The position numbers and the translations under genes were made by a program. The notes under the pieces were generated by a model. The model was not told where the DNA came from. It ran no database searches and worked only from the letters and a program-made list of their open reading frames with translations. A stretch of DNA of 64,000 nt from Paenibacillus selenitireducens (GTDB lineage: Bacteria > Bacillota > Bacilli > Paenibacillales > Paenibacillaceae): positions 460,261 through 524,260 of the forward strand of contig NZ_MSZX01000004.1 of NCBI RefSeq assembly GCF_002021565.1. Reading direction: 5' to 3'. Position 1 is the first letter of the stretch. Each line of letters starts with the position of its first letter. Shown here one piece after another: positions 16,798 to 25,707 of the stretch.

Positions 16798-17217
16798 ATG
16801 AACACCACATCAAAGAGTAAAACACTTGTTCATACTGTAGTTCAGGTTAGACTGCCAGTTAGAAATATCGATGAATCCGTTGCATGGAATGAAAAGTATT
16901 TCGGCTTTACACATTGCTGGAAAACCGAAGAAGAATCAGACCTGAAGCTTGAACCAGGACCCTATTTGTTTTTTAAACGAGTAGAACAACCCATTCCAAT
17001 CCATATTGTATCGGACGGAAAACCCTATGCGGTACTTTGTATAAAAACATCTGATGTTTTTGAATGTTACCAAAGATTCGTCGACGCAGGTGAAGAGGTA
17101 ACCGAAATAACGTATACTTGGGGTATTGATCGATTTCCTGAATTCAATGTTACAGACCCTTCAGGCAATATTATAAATATAGCGAACTATCCCGATTTAC
17201 ATATTAATGGCTTTTGA
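16798..17217 (+). CDS. VOC-family (glyoxalase/bleomycin-resistance-like) protein
   Basis: A 139-residue single-domain VOC protein. ATG 16798 is chosen because GGAGGGG precedes it. The two beta-alpha-beta modules are recognisable: VVQVRLPVRNIDESVAWNEK at the start and FPEFNVTDPSGNIINIANY at the end. Metal-ligand positions are partly changed, so catalytic or binding function is uncertain. It lies between two composite repeats as a single-gene unit. Confidence 0.82.
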   Translation: MNTTSKSKTLVHTVVQVRLPVRNIDESVAWNEKYFGFTHCWKTEEESDLKLEPGPYLFFKRVEQPIPIHIVSDGKPYAVLCIKTSDVFECYQRFVDAGEEVTEITYTWGIDRFPEFNVTDPSGNIINIANYPDLHINGF

Positions 17218-17317
17218 GCATTGGTCCGCGTTCACCGACAGCTGAAGTGATTGGACTAGTTTTCACGTAACTGATTCAGAGGGCTATCTTACCTTATTAA
17301 AGATTGTTAATTTGGTA

Positions 17318-17413
17318 TTCAGCTAACGGGACACGATAGCTTAATAAACAACTAAGACGCGGCTGCCGGCATCGATGGGTAGCCGCGTTACGCTAACGGG
17401 CAGGTTAGTGCAA
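17318..17413 (+). repeat. Complete composite repeat
   Basis: A: AGCTA and TAGCT around ACGGGACACGA. Centre: ACGCGGCT pairs with AGCCGCGT. B: CGCTAA and TTAGTG (one G-U) around CGGGCAGG. The stems of both halves differ in sequence from other copies while remaining paired. Confidence 0.9.
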
Positions 17414-17585
17414 CAATAGCAGCTTTAATGCGTCTAAATTAACATTAAACCGACACAACATATTTGCTCCTATCATACTGTCTGTTGCAATTCTTCCATT
17501 CGCGACCTGCGCATTGGCTGAGGATAGAAAGCTCGTTTGTGTTCAGCGTAGAATTTCTTCGTATAGAAAGGGTGTTTAGTGAAGT

Positions 17586-18395
17586 ATGTCTGATGTAACC
17601 TTTTACCGAGATAATAAGCTGCCTTTCTTGGAGGCCAAGCGATGTCTGAAGAGTGATTTTGCTTATCAAAAGCATTTCCATGAAGAATATTCGATCGGGT
17701 TGATTGATAAAGGTGAGACGAACGCTTGGTGCGATGGAACCTTGCATCGGGTTGAAGCGGGGAGGATGATTAGTTTTCCGCCGATGATGCTGCATGCATG
17801 TCATCCGGATGCTGGCGTAGAGTGGAGTTACAAGATGCTGTTCATTAAAACTGAGTGGTTGCAGGGGCTTAAACAACAGGAACTCGATCAGTTGCATGTT
17901 CCTTTTTTATTGGGAGAGGGTAAGAATAAAGCCTGTCGTAAGCACATCAACCGTACGATGGAGGCCTTTACTGGATCGTGTTCTCCGCTTGAGATCGAAT
18001 CGGCTTTGATTGAGCTGGTACATGTGCTCATTAGCCAGAATGCCTCGGATCTTGAACATGAATCGCGCCGTGGCAACCAGGACCACAAGTACGCTAAACT
18101 CATAAAGGAATACCTGCACGAGCATTATACCGAACGGATCACGATGAATGAGCTGGAGAACGTATCCGGAATTAGTAGATTTCATCTCATTCGTTTATAT
18201 AAGAGGTGGAATCATTTGCCTCCGCATGCCTATCAAAACTTATTGCGAATTAATCACGCAAAAACAGAATTAATGAAGCAGCGGCCTATTGCCGAAATTG
18301 CTGTAGAAGCGGGATTCTACGACCAGAGCCACTTCGCGAGAACATTTGGCAGGATTGTAGGGATTACACCGCAAAAATACGCGTTATCGATGTAA
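17586..18395 (+). CDS. AraC-family transcriptional regulator
   Basis: A 269-residue regulator with an N-terminal cupin-like sensor (FHEEYSIGLIDKGETNAW near residues 29-46) and two C-terminal helix-turn-helix motifs (MNELENVSGISRFHLIRLYK; PIAEIAVEAGFYDQSHFART). It matches AraC regulators commonly found beside amino-acid exporters. The next gene is a proline-dehydrogenase-like enzyme 78 bp downstream, but co-regulation is unproven. The start ATG lacks a strong ribosome site. Confidence 0.85.
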   Translation: MSDVTFYRDNKLPFLEAKRCLKSDFAYQKHFHEEYSIGLIDKGETNAWCDGTLHRVEAGRMISFPPMMLHACHPDAGVEWSYKMLFIKTEWLQGLKQQELDQLHVPFLLGEGKNKACRKHINRTMEAFTGSCSPLEIESALIELVHVLISQNASDLEHESRRGNQDHKYAKLIKEYLHEHYTERITMNELENVSGISRFHLIRLYKRWNHLPPHAYQNLLRINHAKTELMKQRPIAEIAVEAGFYDQSHFARTFGRIVGITPQKYALSM

Positions 18396-18473
18396 ATTAG
18401 GAGCAATTTTATACAATACAGTCTCTCCACTCCCCAGTACAATGAGAGTTAATTTGGAAAAGGGAGTGGTATC

Positions 18474-19451
18474 ATGTACCAACAATTGTTTTTGGAAAAA
18501 CAATTCACAGAAACATTAAAATCAATCGCTCGCCGCGCGGACTTAAAGCTTTATGTGGAGCGGACGCCTCAACTGAATCGTCTTTTGCGACAAGCTGCCT
18601 CACGGTATATTACGGGGAATTTTCGTCAAGACGGGCTAGAAGCTGGCCGAAAGTTAGTGGCTAAAGGTTATGCAATTTCCATCGAATATATCGGTGAAAA
18701 TACAACGGATGCCACCGAATGTGAAGCAATCGTTGCTGAAATGAAGGCCTTGATCAGTGATTTAGGACAAGCTGGAATATCAGCCCGGGTATCCTTTGAT
18801 TTATCGCATATCGGACTTTCTTTGTATCAAGAACTTGCCTTCTCACATTTGATGAATCTAGCGGAGCAAGTACAGGGAACCGACGTAGAGCTTTTCATTA
18901 GCATGGAAGAGTCTAGCAAAACAGACGATATTCTTTCCGTTTACAAACAGGCAGTGTGTGTGTATCCGAATATCGGCATTACTTTGCAGGCTCATTTGAC
19001 AAGAACGCCGGAGGATCTGGCTTCGCTACTTTCTCCTAGTCGTATCCGCATTGTGAAAGGGGCTTATCAGGAATCGAGTGATTACTCGATTCCTCGTTCT
19101 CCGGAGCTTAATCATCGTTATTTAGAACTTGTCGAAAGCGCTATTCGTCAGGGACACCACGTGTCGATCGCTAGCCATGACGAAGTCATTATGGATGAAG
19201 TGCTGGAACGAGGATGGTTATCCGACTCTAAGGCGGAAATCGAAATGTTATATGGCATTCGACCGGATTTAGCCAGCAGGATGCAAAATGTTGGGCACCC
19301 GGTACGGATTTATCTTCCATACGGGCATGAATGGTATTTGTATTTGTGTCATCGGATTGCGGAATTTCCGCCGAATCTTTATCAAGCCGTAATCGATATG
19401 GTAGGCAATGAGGAAGTTGAACGCATGCAAGCGTATGTCGAAAGAGGATAA
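18474..19451 (+). CDS. Proline dehydrogenase-family enzyme
   Basis: Predicted FAD-dependent TIM-barrel enzyme of the proline dehydrogenase superfamily, 325 residues, the usual length of monofunctional Gram-positive forms. Visible landmarks are SFDLSHIGLS, RIVKGAYQES with the active-site lysine, ASHDEVI, and the C-terminal VRIYLPYGHEWYLYLCHRIAE containing the YxxRRxxE-like substrate-binding region in degenerate form. Because that last motif departs from RRxxE, the substrate may not be proline. AAAAGGGAG precedes the ATG. No P5C dehydrogenase is nearby. Confidence 0.8.
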   Translation: MYQQLFLEKQFTETLKSIARRADLKLYVERTPQLNRLLRQAASRYITGNFRQDGLEAGRKLVAKGYAISIEYIGENTTDATECEAIVAEMKALISDLGQAGISARVSFDLSHIGLSLYQELAFSHLMNLAEQVQGTDVELFISMEESSKTDDILSVYKQAVCVYPNIGITLQAHLTRTPEDLASLLSPSRIRIVKGAYQESSDYSIPRSPELNHRYLELVESAIRQGHHVSIASHDEVIMDEVLERGWLSDSKAEIEMLYGIRPDLASRMQNVGHPVRIYLPYGHEWYLYLCHRIAEFPPNLYQAVIDMVGNEEVERMQAYVERG

Positions 19452-19860
19452 TAAAAAACATAAAAAGGAAAAACCGATTAGAGAAGACTGGTTTCCGAGA
19501 AAGTTAGGGATGCCGGTAGGCAATGCCCATGGTGACTTAGAACGGATTAAACAACTACTCGATCAAGAACCAGGCCTTATAAATGCATCTTGGGATTGGG
19601 GAAATGGTGATTGGGAGACTGCTTTAGGGGCTACCGCTCATATGGGTAGAAAAGACATTGCGAGTTTTCTTTTAAGTAAAGGGGCTCGCATTGACCTTTT
19701 TGCAACTGCAATGTTAGGGAAGATCGACATTGTCATAGCGATGCTTACTGATAATCCTAATCTGAAACATTCACTTGGCCCGCACGGTATCCCACTTATA
19801 AATCATGCTGAAGCTGGTGGAGATGATTCACTCACAGTTGTTGAGTACTTAAGACAATAA
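19435..19860 (+). CDS. Ankyrin-repeat protein, probably 5'-truncated
   Basis: ATG 19435 overlaps the last codons of the preceding dehydrogenase gene in a different frame. After a Lys-rich start the sequence becomes a clear ankyrin-type protein (GMPVGNAHGDLERIKQLLDQ; HMGRKDIASFLLSKGARID; AMLGKIDIVIAMLTDNPNLK). Such proteins usually carry about 30 more N-terminal residues, so the 5' end was probably lost when it was joined here. It may still be translated by coupling. A B-type repeat lies 46 bp after the stop. Confidence 0.6.
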   Translation: MSKEDNKKHKKEKPIREDWFPRKLGMPVGNAHGDLERIKQLLDQEPGLINASWDWGNGDWETALGATAHMGRKDIASFLLSKGARIDLFATAMLGKIDIVIAMLTDNPNLKHSLGPHGIPLINHAEAGGDDSLTVVEYLRQ

Positions 19861-19905
19861 ATATATTACAAAGAGTGGATTAATTTATTCTAGTCCTGCA
19901 TTTGT

Positions 19906-19930
19906 TTCGCTAACGGGCAGTTATGCTGAA
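19906..19930 (+). repeat. B-type hairpin repeat (isolated half)
   Basis: TTCGCTAACGGGCAG then TTATGCTGAA. It lies directly upstream of the phosphatase gene, whose 3' side has an isolated A half. Confidence 0.6.
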
Positions 19931-19997
19931 TGAGAAGGAAATTACTAACTTTGAGATGAATTATATATACTCAACATCAATTAATGGGGAGGAAACA

Positions 19998-20609
19998 ATG
20001 ACAATCTATCTCGTTAGACATGGTAGAGATGAAGATGGGTATCGTGGTGGATGGAGTGAAAGAGGACTTATTGACGAAGGAATACAACAATCTGAAAAAC
20101 TGGGACAATATCTTTTTGAAAGTAATCATTTATATAATATTAAACAAATAATCAGTAGCGATTTGAGAAGGGCTTTCGAAACGGCTAGTATAATTGGACA
20201 AAAACTTAGCATATCAGTTACAATTTCGGAAAAATGGCGAGAAACAAACAATGGAGTGTTGGCAGGGATGCCAAACGATATTGCAAATGAAAAATATCCA
20301 GGTTTATATTTTTCAAGTTTACGAATGGATGAACAATACCCTGATGGTGAGAGTCCAATTGAAAATTTTAAGCGTATAGAAGAAACTTTTTATGGTATAT
20401 GTAATGAACATATTAACAAAAAAAATAATGAAAACGTAGTAGTTGTAACTCATGGCGGTGTAATAAATATCATTTATCATATATTAAAAGGCATAGAGTG
20501 GACGAATAAGAACAAGTTTTTCCCAGCTTCAAATACCAGTATTCATATGATTGATTTTTGCAAAGGGAAATGGGAGTTAACATTAGAAAATCTAACTGTT
20601 CATCTGTAA
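19998..20609 (+). CDS. Histidine phosphatase (phosphoglycerate-mutase-like)
   Basis: A 203-residue enzyme of histidine phosphatase clan 1. ATG 19998 is chosen because GGGAGGAAA precedes it. The phospho-accepting histidine is in LVRHGR (residues 5-10). The second pocket arginine is in SSDLRRAFETA, and the C-terminal catalytic HG is in VVVTHGGVIN. The substrate is unknown. It is a single gene bracketed by a B half upstream and an A half downstream. Confidence 0.88.
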   Translation: MTIYLVRHGRDEDGYRGGWSERGLIDEGIQQSEKLGQYLFESNHLYNIKQIISSDLRRAFETASIIGQKLSISVTISEKWRETNNGVLAGMPNDIANEKYPGLYFSSLRMDEQYPDGESPIENFKRIEETFYGICNEHINKKNNENVVVVTHGGVINIIYHILKGIEWTNKNKFFPASNTSIHMIDFCKGKWELTLENLTVHL

Positions 20610-20619
20610 TTCTAATAAC

Positions 20620-20650
20620 GTCGCTCAACTAACGGGGAACGTTACGATAA
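20620..20650 (+). repeat. A-type hairpin repeat (isolated half)
   Basis: CTCAACTAACGGGGAACG then TTACGATAAC; loop variant ACGGGGAACG as in the copies at 16,622 and 62,986. Confidence 0.6.
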
Positions 20651-20696
20651 CCAGGAACTAATGCATAAGGCTATTAATTGGATGAAGGTGGTGTTA

Positions 20697-20834
20697 ATGA
20701 TGCAAGTTCTAATTGTCATTTTATTATTAATAATCATTACACTTCTTCTTAGAATTAACTCGAAACTACCCAGGCGTGATTTGGCAAAAGAAGCCTTAGA
20801 ACGGTACCAAGAAGAAAAGCTCAAAGACAAATAA
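20697..20834 (+). CDS. Small single-span membrane protein
   Basis: 45 residues; two adjacent ATGs (20697 and 20700) follow GAAGGTGGTG. Residues 3-19 form one hydrophobic helix (VLIVILLLIIITLLL), then a charged cytoplasmic-like tail rich in Lys, Arg and Glu. It sits alone between two A-type repeats, the arrangement of a single-gene unit. Function unknown; such short proteins can be toxins or membrane-complex modulators, but nothing here decides it. Confidence 0.55.
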   Translation: MMQVLIVILLLIIITLLLRINSKLPRRDLAKEALERYQEEKLKDK

Positions 20835-20837
20835 ATC

Positions 20838-20918
20838 ATTACGCTAACGGGACTCGATAGTTCAATTGTACTTAGTCTTGCATGTGTTAATTCCGCTAAT
20901 GGGACACTTTACCTCAAT
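20838..20918 (+). repeat. A-type hairpin followed by a diverged second copy
   Basis: First copy: ACGCTAACGGGACTCGA then TAGTTCAAT (20838-20866). Second: CCGCTAATGGGACACTTTACC (20890-20918). The IS3 remnant begins 30 bp later. Confidence 0.6.
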
Positions 20919-20947
20919 ACGCATAAGGAAAGGCAGCAATATTGAAG

Positions 20948-21674
20948 TGACCCCCGTTTGTGAGACAGGGATCAAAGTACCTAGCAAGTTTTAAGCAGCC
21001 AGTCGTCGAAAATCAATCGGCGACTGGTTATTTAATTTCGTTTGAATGCGAATTGAGTTATAGTACTGAATGTAGTCTCGAAAGGTCTGCTCAACGATTG
21101 CCGTCGTTGTACAGGTCAAACCTTCGAGATAGAATGTTTCAGACTTTAGTGTGGAATGAAACGATTCGATGGGGGCATTATCAGCGGGCGTACCCTTACG
21201 GGACATGCTTATGGTAATGCCTTTCCTTTTACGGCTTCTTGGTATACCCAGGATGTGTATACGCTGCCTTGATCACTATAGGGCATCATTCCCGACAGTT
21301 CTGGTAATTGATTCAACGTGTCAGGAACAAACGCTGTATCTTGTTTATCTGTCTGCAATACTATAAGCCACCAGCTGTTGTTTTAGAAAGCGATTCTCGG
21401 CTTTCAATTTTTCGACTTCCGATGAATATTCAGGACCTTTGCCATAACTGTATTGTTTACCAACTGGCTGTTCAAGGCGATGAATCTCTCCGCTTCGATA
21501 CCAGCGCAGCCATTATATATTCAACTCATTCATTACCTCATAAATTGGAATGCCAGCCAATCTCATCTCAATGGCTTTTGTCAACGAAAAAACACCTCCA
21601 AGGTTGTCTCCATATCTTACGACATGGTTGCATTCTCTTGAAGGTGCTTTAATTTGTCTCACATTACGGGGTCA
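20948..21674 (-). mobile_element. IS3-family insertion sequence remnant
   Basis: Both ends survive as inverted repeats: TGACCCCCGTTTGTGAGACA at 20948-20967 and TGTCTCACATTACGGGGTCA at 21655-21674 (about 17 of 20 matching). Inside, the minus strand keeps parts of orfA (IEMRLAGIPIYEVMNE, then YRSGEIHRLEQPVGKQYSY) and the C-terminal end of orfB (SRKGTPADNAPIESFHSTLK with the catalytic glutamate). A stop, a frameshift near 21,215 and a large deletion break it. At 727 bp it is about half a full element. No target duplication is evident. Confidence 0.85.
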
Positions 21675-21763
21675 GTCCCGCTGCCTAACGTCAGTCCTTG
21701 TACGTTGCATTAGTATGCCTGCATTCGCCTGCAAATCATGAGACGAACACGAGCCTTTCTATG

Positions 21764-22684
21764 TTAAAGATGCGATACCTTCGAAAATTTGTCCTTATAG
21801 ATGGATTCAAGCCCGACAGAAATGAGATGGAATCCAAAAATAAAGAGAAGGTAAGCAAGCAGCGGGAACACCAAGATCCACTGATACACGTACAGATAGT
21901 TCCGTGCTTGACCGATCAGTCCCGTCCATTCATTCGTGCGGCTCACATATTCAACGGGATCGAAGTACATCGTCGATCCGCCAACGAACACATTGAAAAT
22001 GGCCAATTGGCCCATGAGTCCTAGAATAAGGACAATCTCTTGCACGAACAGAATGATGAGACTCTCCTTCATATGCGGGAAAATATGTGTTCGAATGATC
22101 GTCATCGGGCTTGCTCCGATGGATCGCGCCGAGATAATAAATTGCTTATCTCGAATGACCAGCGTCTTCTCTCGAATCGTCGTTGCGACCGAAGGGATAC
22201 CAACCATCGTCATCACAACCGCCAGCATGATGGTTAGAAAGAGCGGAGGGATCACCGCGTTAATCGAGATGCCGATCATAACCATCCAGACGATGATGAA
22301 GATCGGTATGCCGTTTAATACGTTCCATAGGGGAAGCCGCCTTGCAGATTTTATCTTGTCTTTGCCGAAGTAACCTAGGAATAACCCCGCGATCCCACCG
22401 ATACACGTGCGAGCGAATGCAACAACGATCGTGACAAGGATGGTGTACCTGGACCCCGCTATGATTTTTGCTAGGAGATCGTTACCGGTTTTATCCGTTC
22501 CTAAGGGATATTCGGCATTCGGCGATAGCGGCGGTACGACCAATGTACCTTGTCCATTCGCATCGACCGAATAATGGACAGTTGCCTCTTTACTCTCGTT
22601 ATACGGCACCAGATAAGGTCCAATCAAGGACATTGCGATCAAAATCACAGTGATGATGAGACCGGTTAGCAAAGTTCGATTCAT
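21764..22684 (-). CDS. ABC transporter permease, OppC/DppC-like
   Basis: A 306-residue membrane permease. It has an N-terminal span, an extracytoplasmic segment, then the BPD-type permease core; the EAA-like loop reads SARSIGASPMTIIRTHIFPH, where the usual EAA start is altered. The start ATG overlaps the stop of the upstream permease gene (ATGA), so the two are translationally coupled. No ATP-binding or substrate-binding gene is adjacent, so the transporter is incomplete here and the substrate is unknown. Confidence 0.82.
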   Translation of the reverse strand: MNRTLLTGLIITVILIAMSLIGPYLVPYNESKEATVHYSVDANGQGTLVVPPLSPNAEYPLGTDKTGNDLLAKIIAGSRYTILVTIVVAFARTCIGGIAGLFLGYFGKDKIKSARRLPLWNVLNGIPIFIIVWMVMIGISINAVIPPLFLTIMLAVVMTMVGIPSVATTIREKTLVIRDKQFIISARSIGASPMTIIRTHIFPHMKESLIILFVQEIVLILGLMGQLAIFNVFVGGSTMYFDPVEYVSRTNEWTGLIGQARNYLYVYQWILVFPLLAYLLFIFGFHLISVGLESIYKDKFSKVSHL

Positions 22685-23568
22685 CGTGTGAGCACCTTCT
22701 CCCATCCGATGATCATGAGCCTCAGCAGCAGATACACGGCCGCATAGAGCAGCAAGAACGTCAGAATACCATTGACAACGAGGTTATACTGATAGCCGTG
22801 CATACCAAATGCATTGACAAATACGAGTAGCGTAACCCCCAGTAAATTGTACAGATATTCGAAAATAAATAAATTACCGAATAAGATCCCCATAAACTTA
22901 TGCAAGTCCGCTTTGATGAACGGCAGCACGTTCGGGAGCGCATGGTGAAAAATGATATACCCTTTGGTCAGCCCACGCGATTTGGCAAAATTAATATAAT
23001 CCTCCGTCAACGTATGCTTCATATGAAGTGCTACATTACGGATCATGAAGCTAGCAGGAATGATGATTGTAGATAACAGCGGTAGTAAGATCGCTGGCTC
23101 GTTATGATTGAAGCTTCCAACTTTGGCCAAGACCACCCCCGTTTTCATCGCAACCAGCACCACTATAAACTGCAAGAGAATCACAATCACGAAGTCCGGC
23201 AAGGCGCCGAATAATTCCATGAGACGCATGAGCCATCCCGCGCGCGACACCGCAAAATAGATTCCTAGCAGCACACCGATGATCGTTCCAATCACCGCAC
23301 CGATAACCATGTAGAAGCTCGTCACCTTGAGGCTATTGCCAATCTGCTCCCAAAACAATAACTCATTCTGCCCTGCATAATAATGGAAGGATTGCCCCGT
23401 CCAGATGCCCTCGATATATTCCCTAATCTTCGAGAACGCCTGCCCCCACATCAGATGCAGCCCACCGTTCATGGGATCCGCCTGAATCAGAGCCGGCAGC
23501 ATCGCAAACAGCAGAACAATGAGCAGTACCCCGGGCACAAACAGCGATACTTGAAATAGTTTTGACAT
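22681..23568 (-). CDS. ABC transporter permease, OppB/DppB-like
   Basis: A 295-residue integral membrane protein. ATG 23568 is chosen because GAAAGGAAG lies 9 bp upstream; an in-frame ATG at 23610 is an alternative. It has an N-terminal span (VSLFVPGVLLIVLLFAM), a long external loop, then a core with FAKSRGLTKGYIIFHHALPN, the EAA-type loop that contacts the ATPase. The first gene of a two-permease unit. The 5' side ends abruptly against a hydrolase fragment at about 23,700, so the rest of an operon may have been lost. Confidence 0.82.
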   Translation of the reverse strand: MSKLFQVSLFVPGVLLIVLLFAMLPALIQADPMNGGLHLMWGQAFSKIREYIEGIWTGQSFHYYAGQNELLFWEQIGNSLKVTSFYMVIGAVIGTIIGVLLGIYFAVSRAGWLMRLMELFGALPDFVIVILLQFIVVLVAMKTGVVLAKVGSFNHNEPAILLPLLSTIIIPASFMIRNVALHMKHTLTEDYINFAKSRGLTKGYIIFHHALPNVLPFIKADLHKFMGILFGNLFIFEYLYNLLGVTLLVFVNAFGMHGYQYNLVVNGILTFLLLYAAVYLLLRLMIIGWEKVLTR

Positions 23569-23705
23569 CCTAAAGCTTCCTTTCAACCAGAGTTTCAAAT
23601 GATGGAACATCCCTTTATCAGAGACCAAGTATGTTGTATTCGACAAACGCAGGTAAAATCCTCCATTTTCCGTGAAGTCTCTCGTCTGCCTGACCCCCAT
23701 GGCGA

Positions 23706-23909
23706 ATGCTTTGTCCTACCTTGTTAATAAAAGGAAAATATGATCCGATCTGCAGTGAATATCAAACAGAAGAATTCATAAGAAATGTTAGAAACTCGAC
23801 TGTAGAAATATTTAACAACTCTGCTCATATGCCTCGCCATGAGGAACCTGAGCTTTTTGCAGAAACCATCAAAAATTTCGTTGATAAGAATATCTCATCT
23901 CTCAGCTAA
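23706..23909 (+). pseudogene. C-terminal fragment of an alpha/beta hydrolase
   Basis: The frame starts CPTLLIKGKYDPICS, containing the acid-position aspartate strand of alpha/beta hydrolases, and continues through NSAHMPRHEEPELF with the catalytic histidine. The nucleophile half is missing. The stop codon is the TAA inside the GCTAACGGG of the following A-type repeat. Confidence 0.75.
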
Positions 23910-23982
23910 CGGGATACGATAATAGGAGTATGCTATGAAGCAGCTCCTTCTTCTTTTGTTGAAGTAACGGCAGGATAAGGCA
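23902..23982 (+). repeat. Composite repeat, subfamily with GGAG/CTCC centre
   Basis: A: CAGCTAACGGGATACGATAA. Centre: AGGAG...CTCCT with TATGCTATGA between the arms. B: TTGAAGTAACGGCAGGATAA. It shares most bases, including the linker TTCTTTTGTTGAAGTAACG, with the copy at 53,226. Confidence 0.85.
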
Positions 23983-24035
23983 ATGAAATCTCGAATAAGT
24001 CTACCGAATAGTCTTGGATGGATAGGAGAATATCG

Positions 24036-25040
24036 ATGGAAATGTTAGTTGATACTTCGAATAATGCGTTTCGTGAACTAAATGAGTACGTCTTAAAGAT
24101 AAAAAATATGATTTCTGCATCAGCCGCATCCACTTATATAATTCAAAATGATTGTGTCGTAAATGAATGGTATTCGGGGCGTCACGACAATACAGAAGGC
24201 AGTCGAATGGTTGATGCGGAGTCCAGGTTTAATGTTGCATCAGTCCGTAAAACATACTTAGGTTTCGCTGTTAGCCTCGCTCTATACGAGGGAAGAATTA
24301 AAAATTTAGATGACGATGTTACTGATTATCTAGATGATTTGGACGAACTTGTTTTAAAAGATACTAAAATACGTCATTTGCTTACGCATACTCACGGTCT
24401 CCAAGGTAGTGATAATCTTAACAAAAAGATTTTTCTGCCAGGGACGGATTGGAAGTATAACAACACAGGTGTTAATTTGCTAATAAAAATTGTACAAAAG
24501 GTATTTGGTCAAACACTCGCATCGGTAATGGAAGAAAGACTGTTCTTACCCTACGGATTTACTGAAACAGGTTGGATCAAAGAAAAATCGGAAAAATTAG
24601 TATGGCTGAATGAAAACTACAAGGATAATGAAGGCAATGATGCAAATCTTTTTGTTAGTACGAGGGAATTAGCCTATTGGGGTTATATTCATTTAACCAA
24701 AGGAAAAGTTAATGGAATGCAATTTGTTCCTAGCTCCATATTCGAACAAGTCAGTTCTATAGCTACACCACTAAACCTTAACGAGGCATTACCACGTCAT
24801 GGATTTTTCTGGTGGATCCAGGACAAGTTTCGACCTTTATCGGAATTAGGAGACCAACTCCCCCAAAATACTTATCAGTCACTTGGTTTGTATGGAAATA
24901 CGGTCTTGGTTATTCCTGAGTATAATGTTGTGGCAGTAAGAATGTTGAACCAAACCGAACGTAATCCTCCGCAATATGACTATATAAAAGACATTCAAAC
25001 CTTCGGAAACATGGTTTGCAAATGTGTATTGTCACAATAA
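24036..25040 (+). CDS. Serine hydrolase of the beta-lactamase/penicillin-binding fold
   Basis: A 334-residue hydrolase. ATG 24036 is chosen over an upstream in-frame ATG because AGGAG lies 8 bp before it. The nucleophile motif SxxK appears as SVRK (in FNVASVRKTYLG), the second motif as YNN (WKYNNTG), and a HTHGLQG motif is typical of class-C-like esterases. No signal peptide, so it is cytoplasmic. The broken gene at 57,320 is a paralogue. Substrate unknown; beta-lactam hydrolysis should not be assumed. Confidence 0.85.
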   Translation: MEMLVDTSNNAFRELNEYVLKIKNMISASAASTYIIQNDCVVNEWYSGRHDNTEGSRMVDAESRFNVASVRKTYLGFAVSLALYEGRIKNLDDDVTDYLDDLDELVLKDTKIRHLLTHTHGLQGSDNLNKKIFLPGTDWKYNNTGVNLLIKIVQKVFGQTLASVMEERLFLPYGFTETGWIKEKSEKLVWLNENYKDNEGNDANLFVSTRELAYWGYIHLTKGKVNGMQFVPSSIFEQVSSIATPLNLNEALPRHGFFWWIQDKFRPLSELGDQLPQNTYQSLGLYGNTVLVIPEYNVVAVRMLNQTERNPPQYDYIKDIQTFGNMVCKCVLSQ

Positions 25041-25045
25041 AAAGC

Positions 25046-25068
25046 CCCGTTAAGCTGAACTGTATCAA
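25046..25068 (-). repeat. Reverse-oriented repeat-like motif
   Basis: CCCGTTAAGCTGAACTGTATC recurs at 48,770 with one change. Its complement (GTTCAGCTTAACGGG) resembles the A/B repeat core, so it may be a diverged copy in the opposite orientation. Confidence 0.4.
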
Positions 25069-25131
25069 AAGTAAGCACAAATCACTTCAGATGATCAAAA
25101 GGATTTCTGCAATAGAGCGTCACGATAACGC

Positions 25132-25162
25132 TTGCACCTTACGCAACGTAAGGTTTTATAAT
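25132..25162 (+). promoter_or_regulatory. MerR-type promoter with palindromic operator
   Basis: -35 TTGCAC (25132-25137) and -10 TATAAT (25157-25162) are separated by 19 bp, the long spacer of MerR-activated promoters. A perfect palindrome CCTTACG-CAA-CGTAAGG (25137-25153) fills the spacer. Autoregulation by the following MerR gene is likely. Confidence 0.85.
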
Positions 25163-25204
25163 AAAGACACCGGTACATCGCTAGTGCCAGTGAGGAGATG
25201 GTTA

Positions 25205-25696
25205 ATGAAGAGTTATTGGAAGATCGGGGACCTCGCCAAGCTGACGGGGCTTACCGTACGAACCTTGCGGTTTTATGATCAAATCGGATTGTTCTCTTCA
25301 TCCGGACAGACGGTATCCGGCCATAGGCTGTACAGTGAATCGGATTTGTCGCGTTTGCAACAGATTTTATCGCTTAAGGAGCTGGGGTTATCTCTCGAGG
25401 AGATTAAGTCGGCCTTAAGTGGCGGGCAAATCAGTCCGCTTGAGATCGTCAACCTGCAGATCAACCGAATCAAAGAGCAGATCAAATTGCAGCAGAAACT
25501 ATTGGAGCAGCTAGGACATGTATCCAAGCTTATGCAGGGCAAGGCGCTATTAACTGTTGAAGATTTCACGAGCCTTCTGCAAGCGATGAAAATGGGATTT
25601 GAGAAGCCGGTCATGGAGCGGCAAATGATTTGGGAGCGACACTTGGATCTGTTGGGAGACTTTCTTATCGAGGAGAGTGGAATGCCGAAATCTTAG
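25205..25696 (+). CDS. MerR-family regulator
   Basis: A 163-residue regulator; ATG 25205 follows GGAGATGG. The winged HTH reads YWKIGDLAKLTGLTVRTLRF with the YDQIGL turn, followed by the dimer helix (residues about 80-125) and a short C-terminal region too small for a large ligand-binding domain. It heads an apparent operon with two SRPBCC-domain genes (11-bp gap, then an overlap), and its own promoter has MerR architecture. The inducer is unknown. Confidence 0.88.
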   Translation: MKSYWKIGDLAKLTGLTVRTLRFYDQIGLFSSSGQTVSGHRLYSESDLSRLQQILSLKELGLSLEEIKSALSGGQISPLEIVNLQINRIKEQIKLQQKLLEQLGHVSKLMQGKALLTVEDFTSLLQAMKMGFEKPVMERQMIWERHLDLLGDFLIEESGMPKS

Positions 25697-25707
25697 GAGG
25701 GAAATCA

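Noticed and set aside
24036..25040. Calling the beta-lactamase-fold genes antibiotic resistance genes
   Set aside because: They lack signal peptides and the KTG motif is not typical; cytoplasmic esterase or peptidase activity is equally likely.
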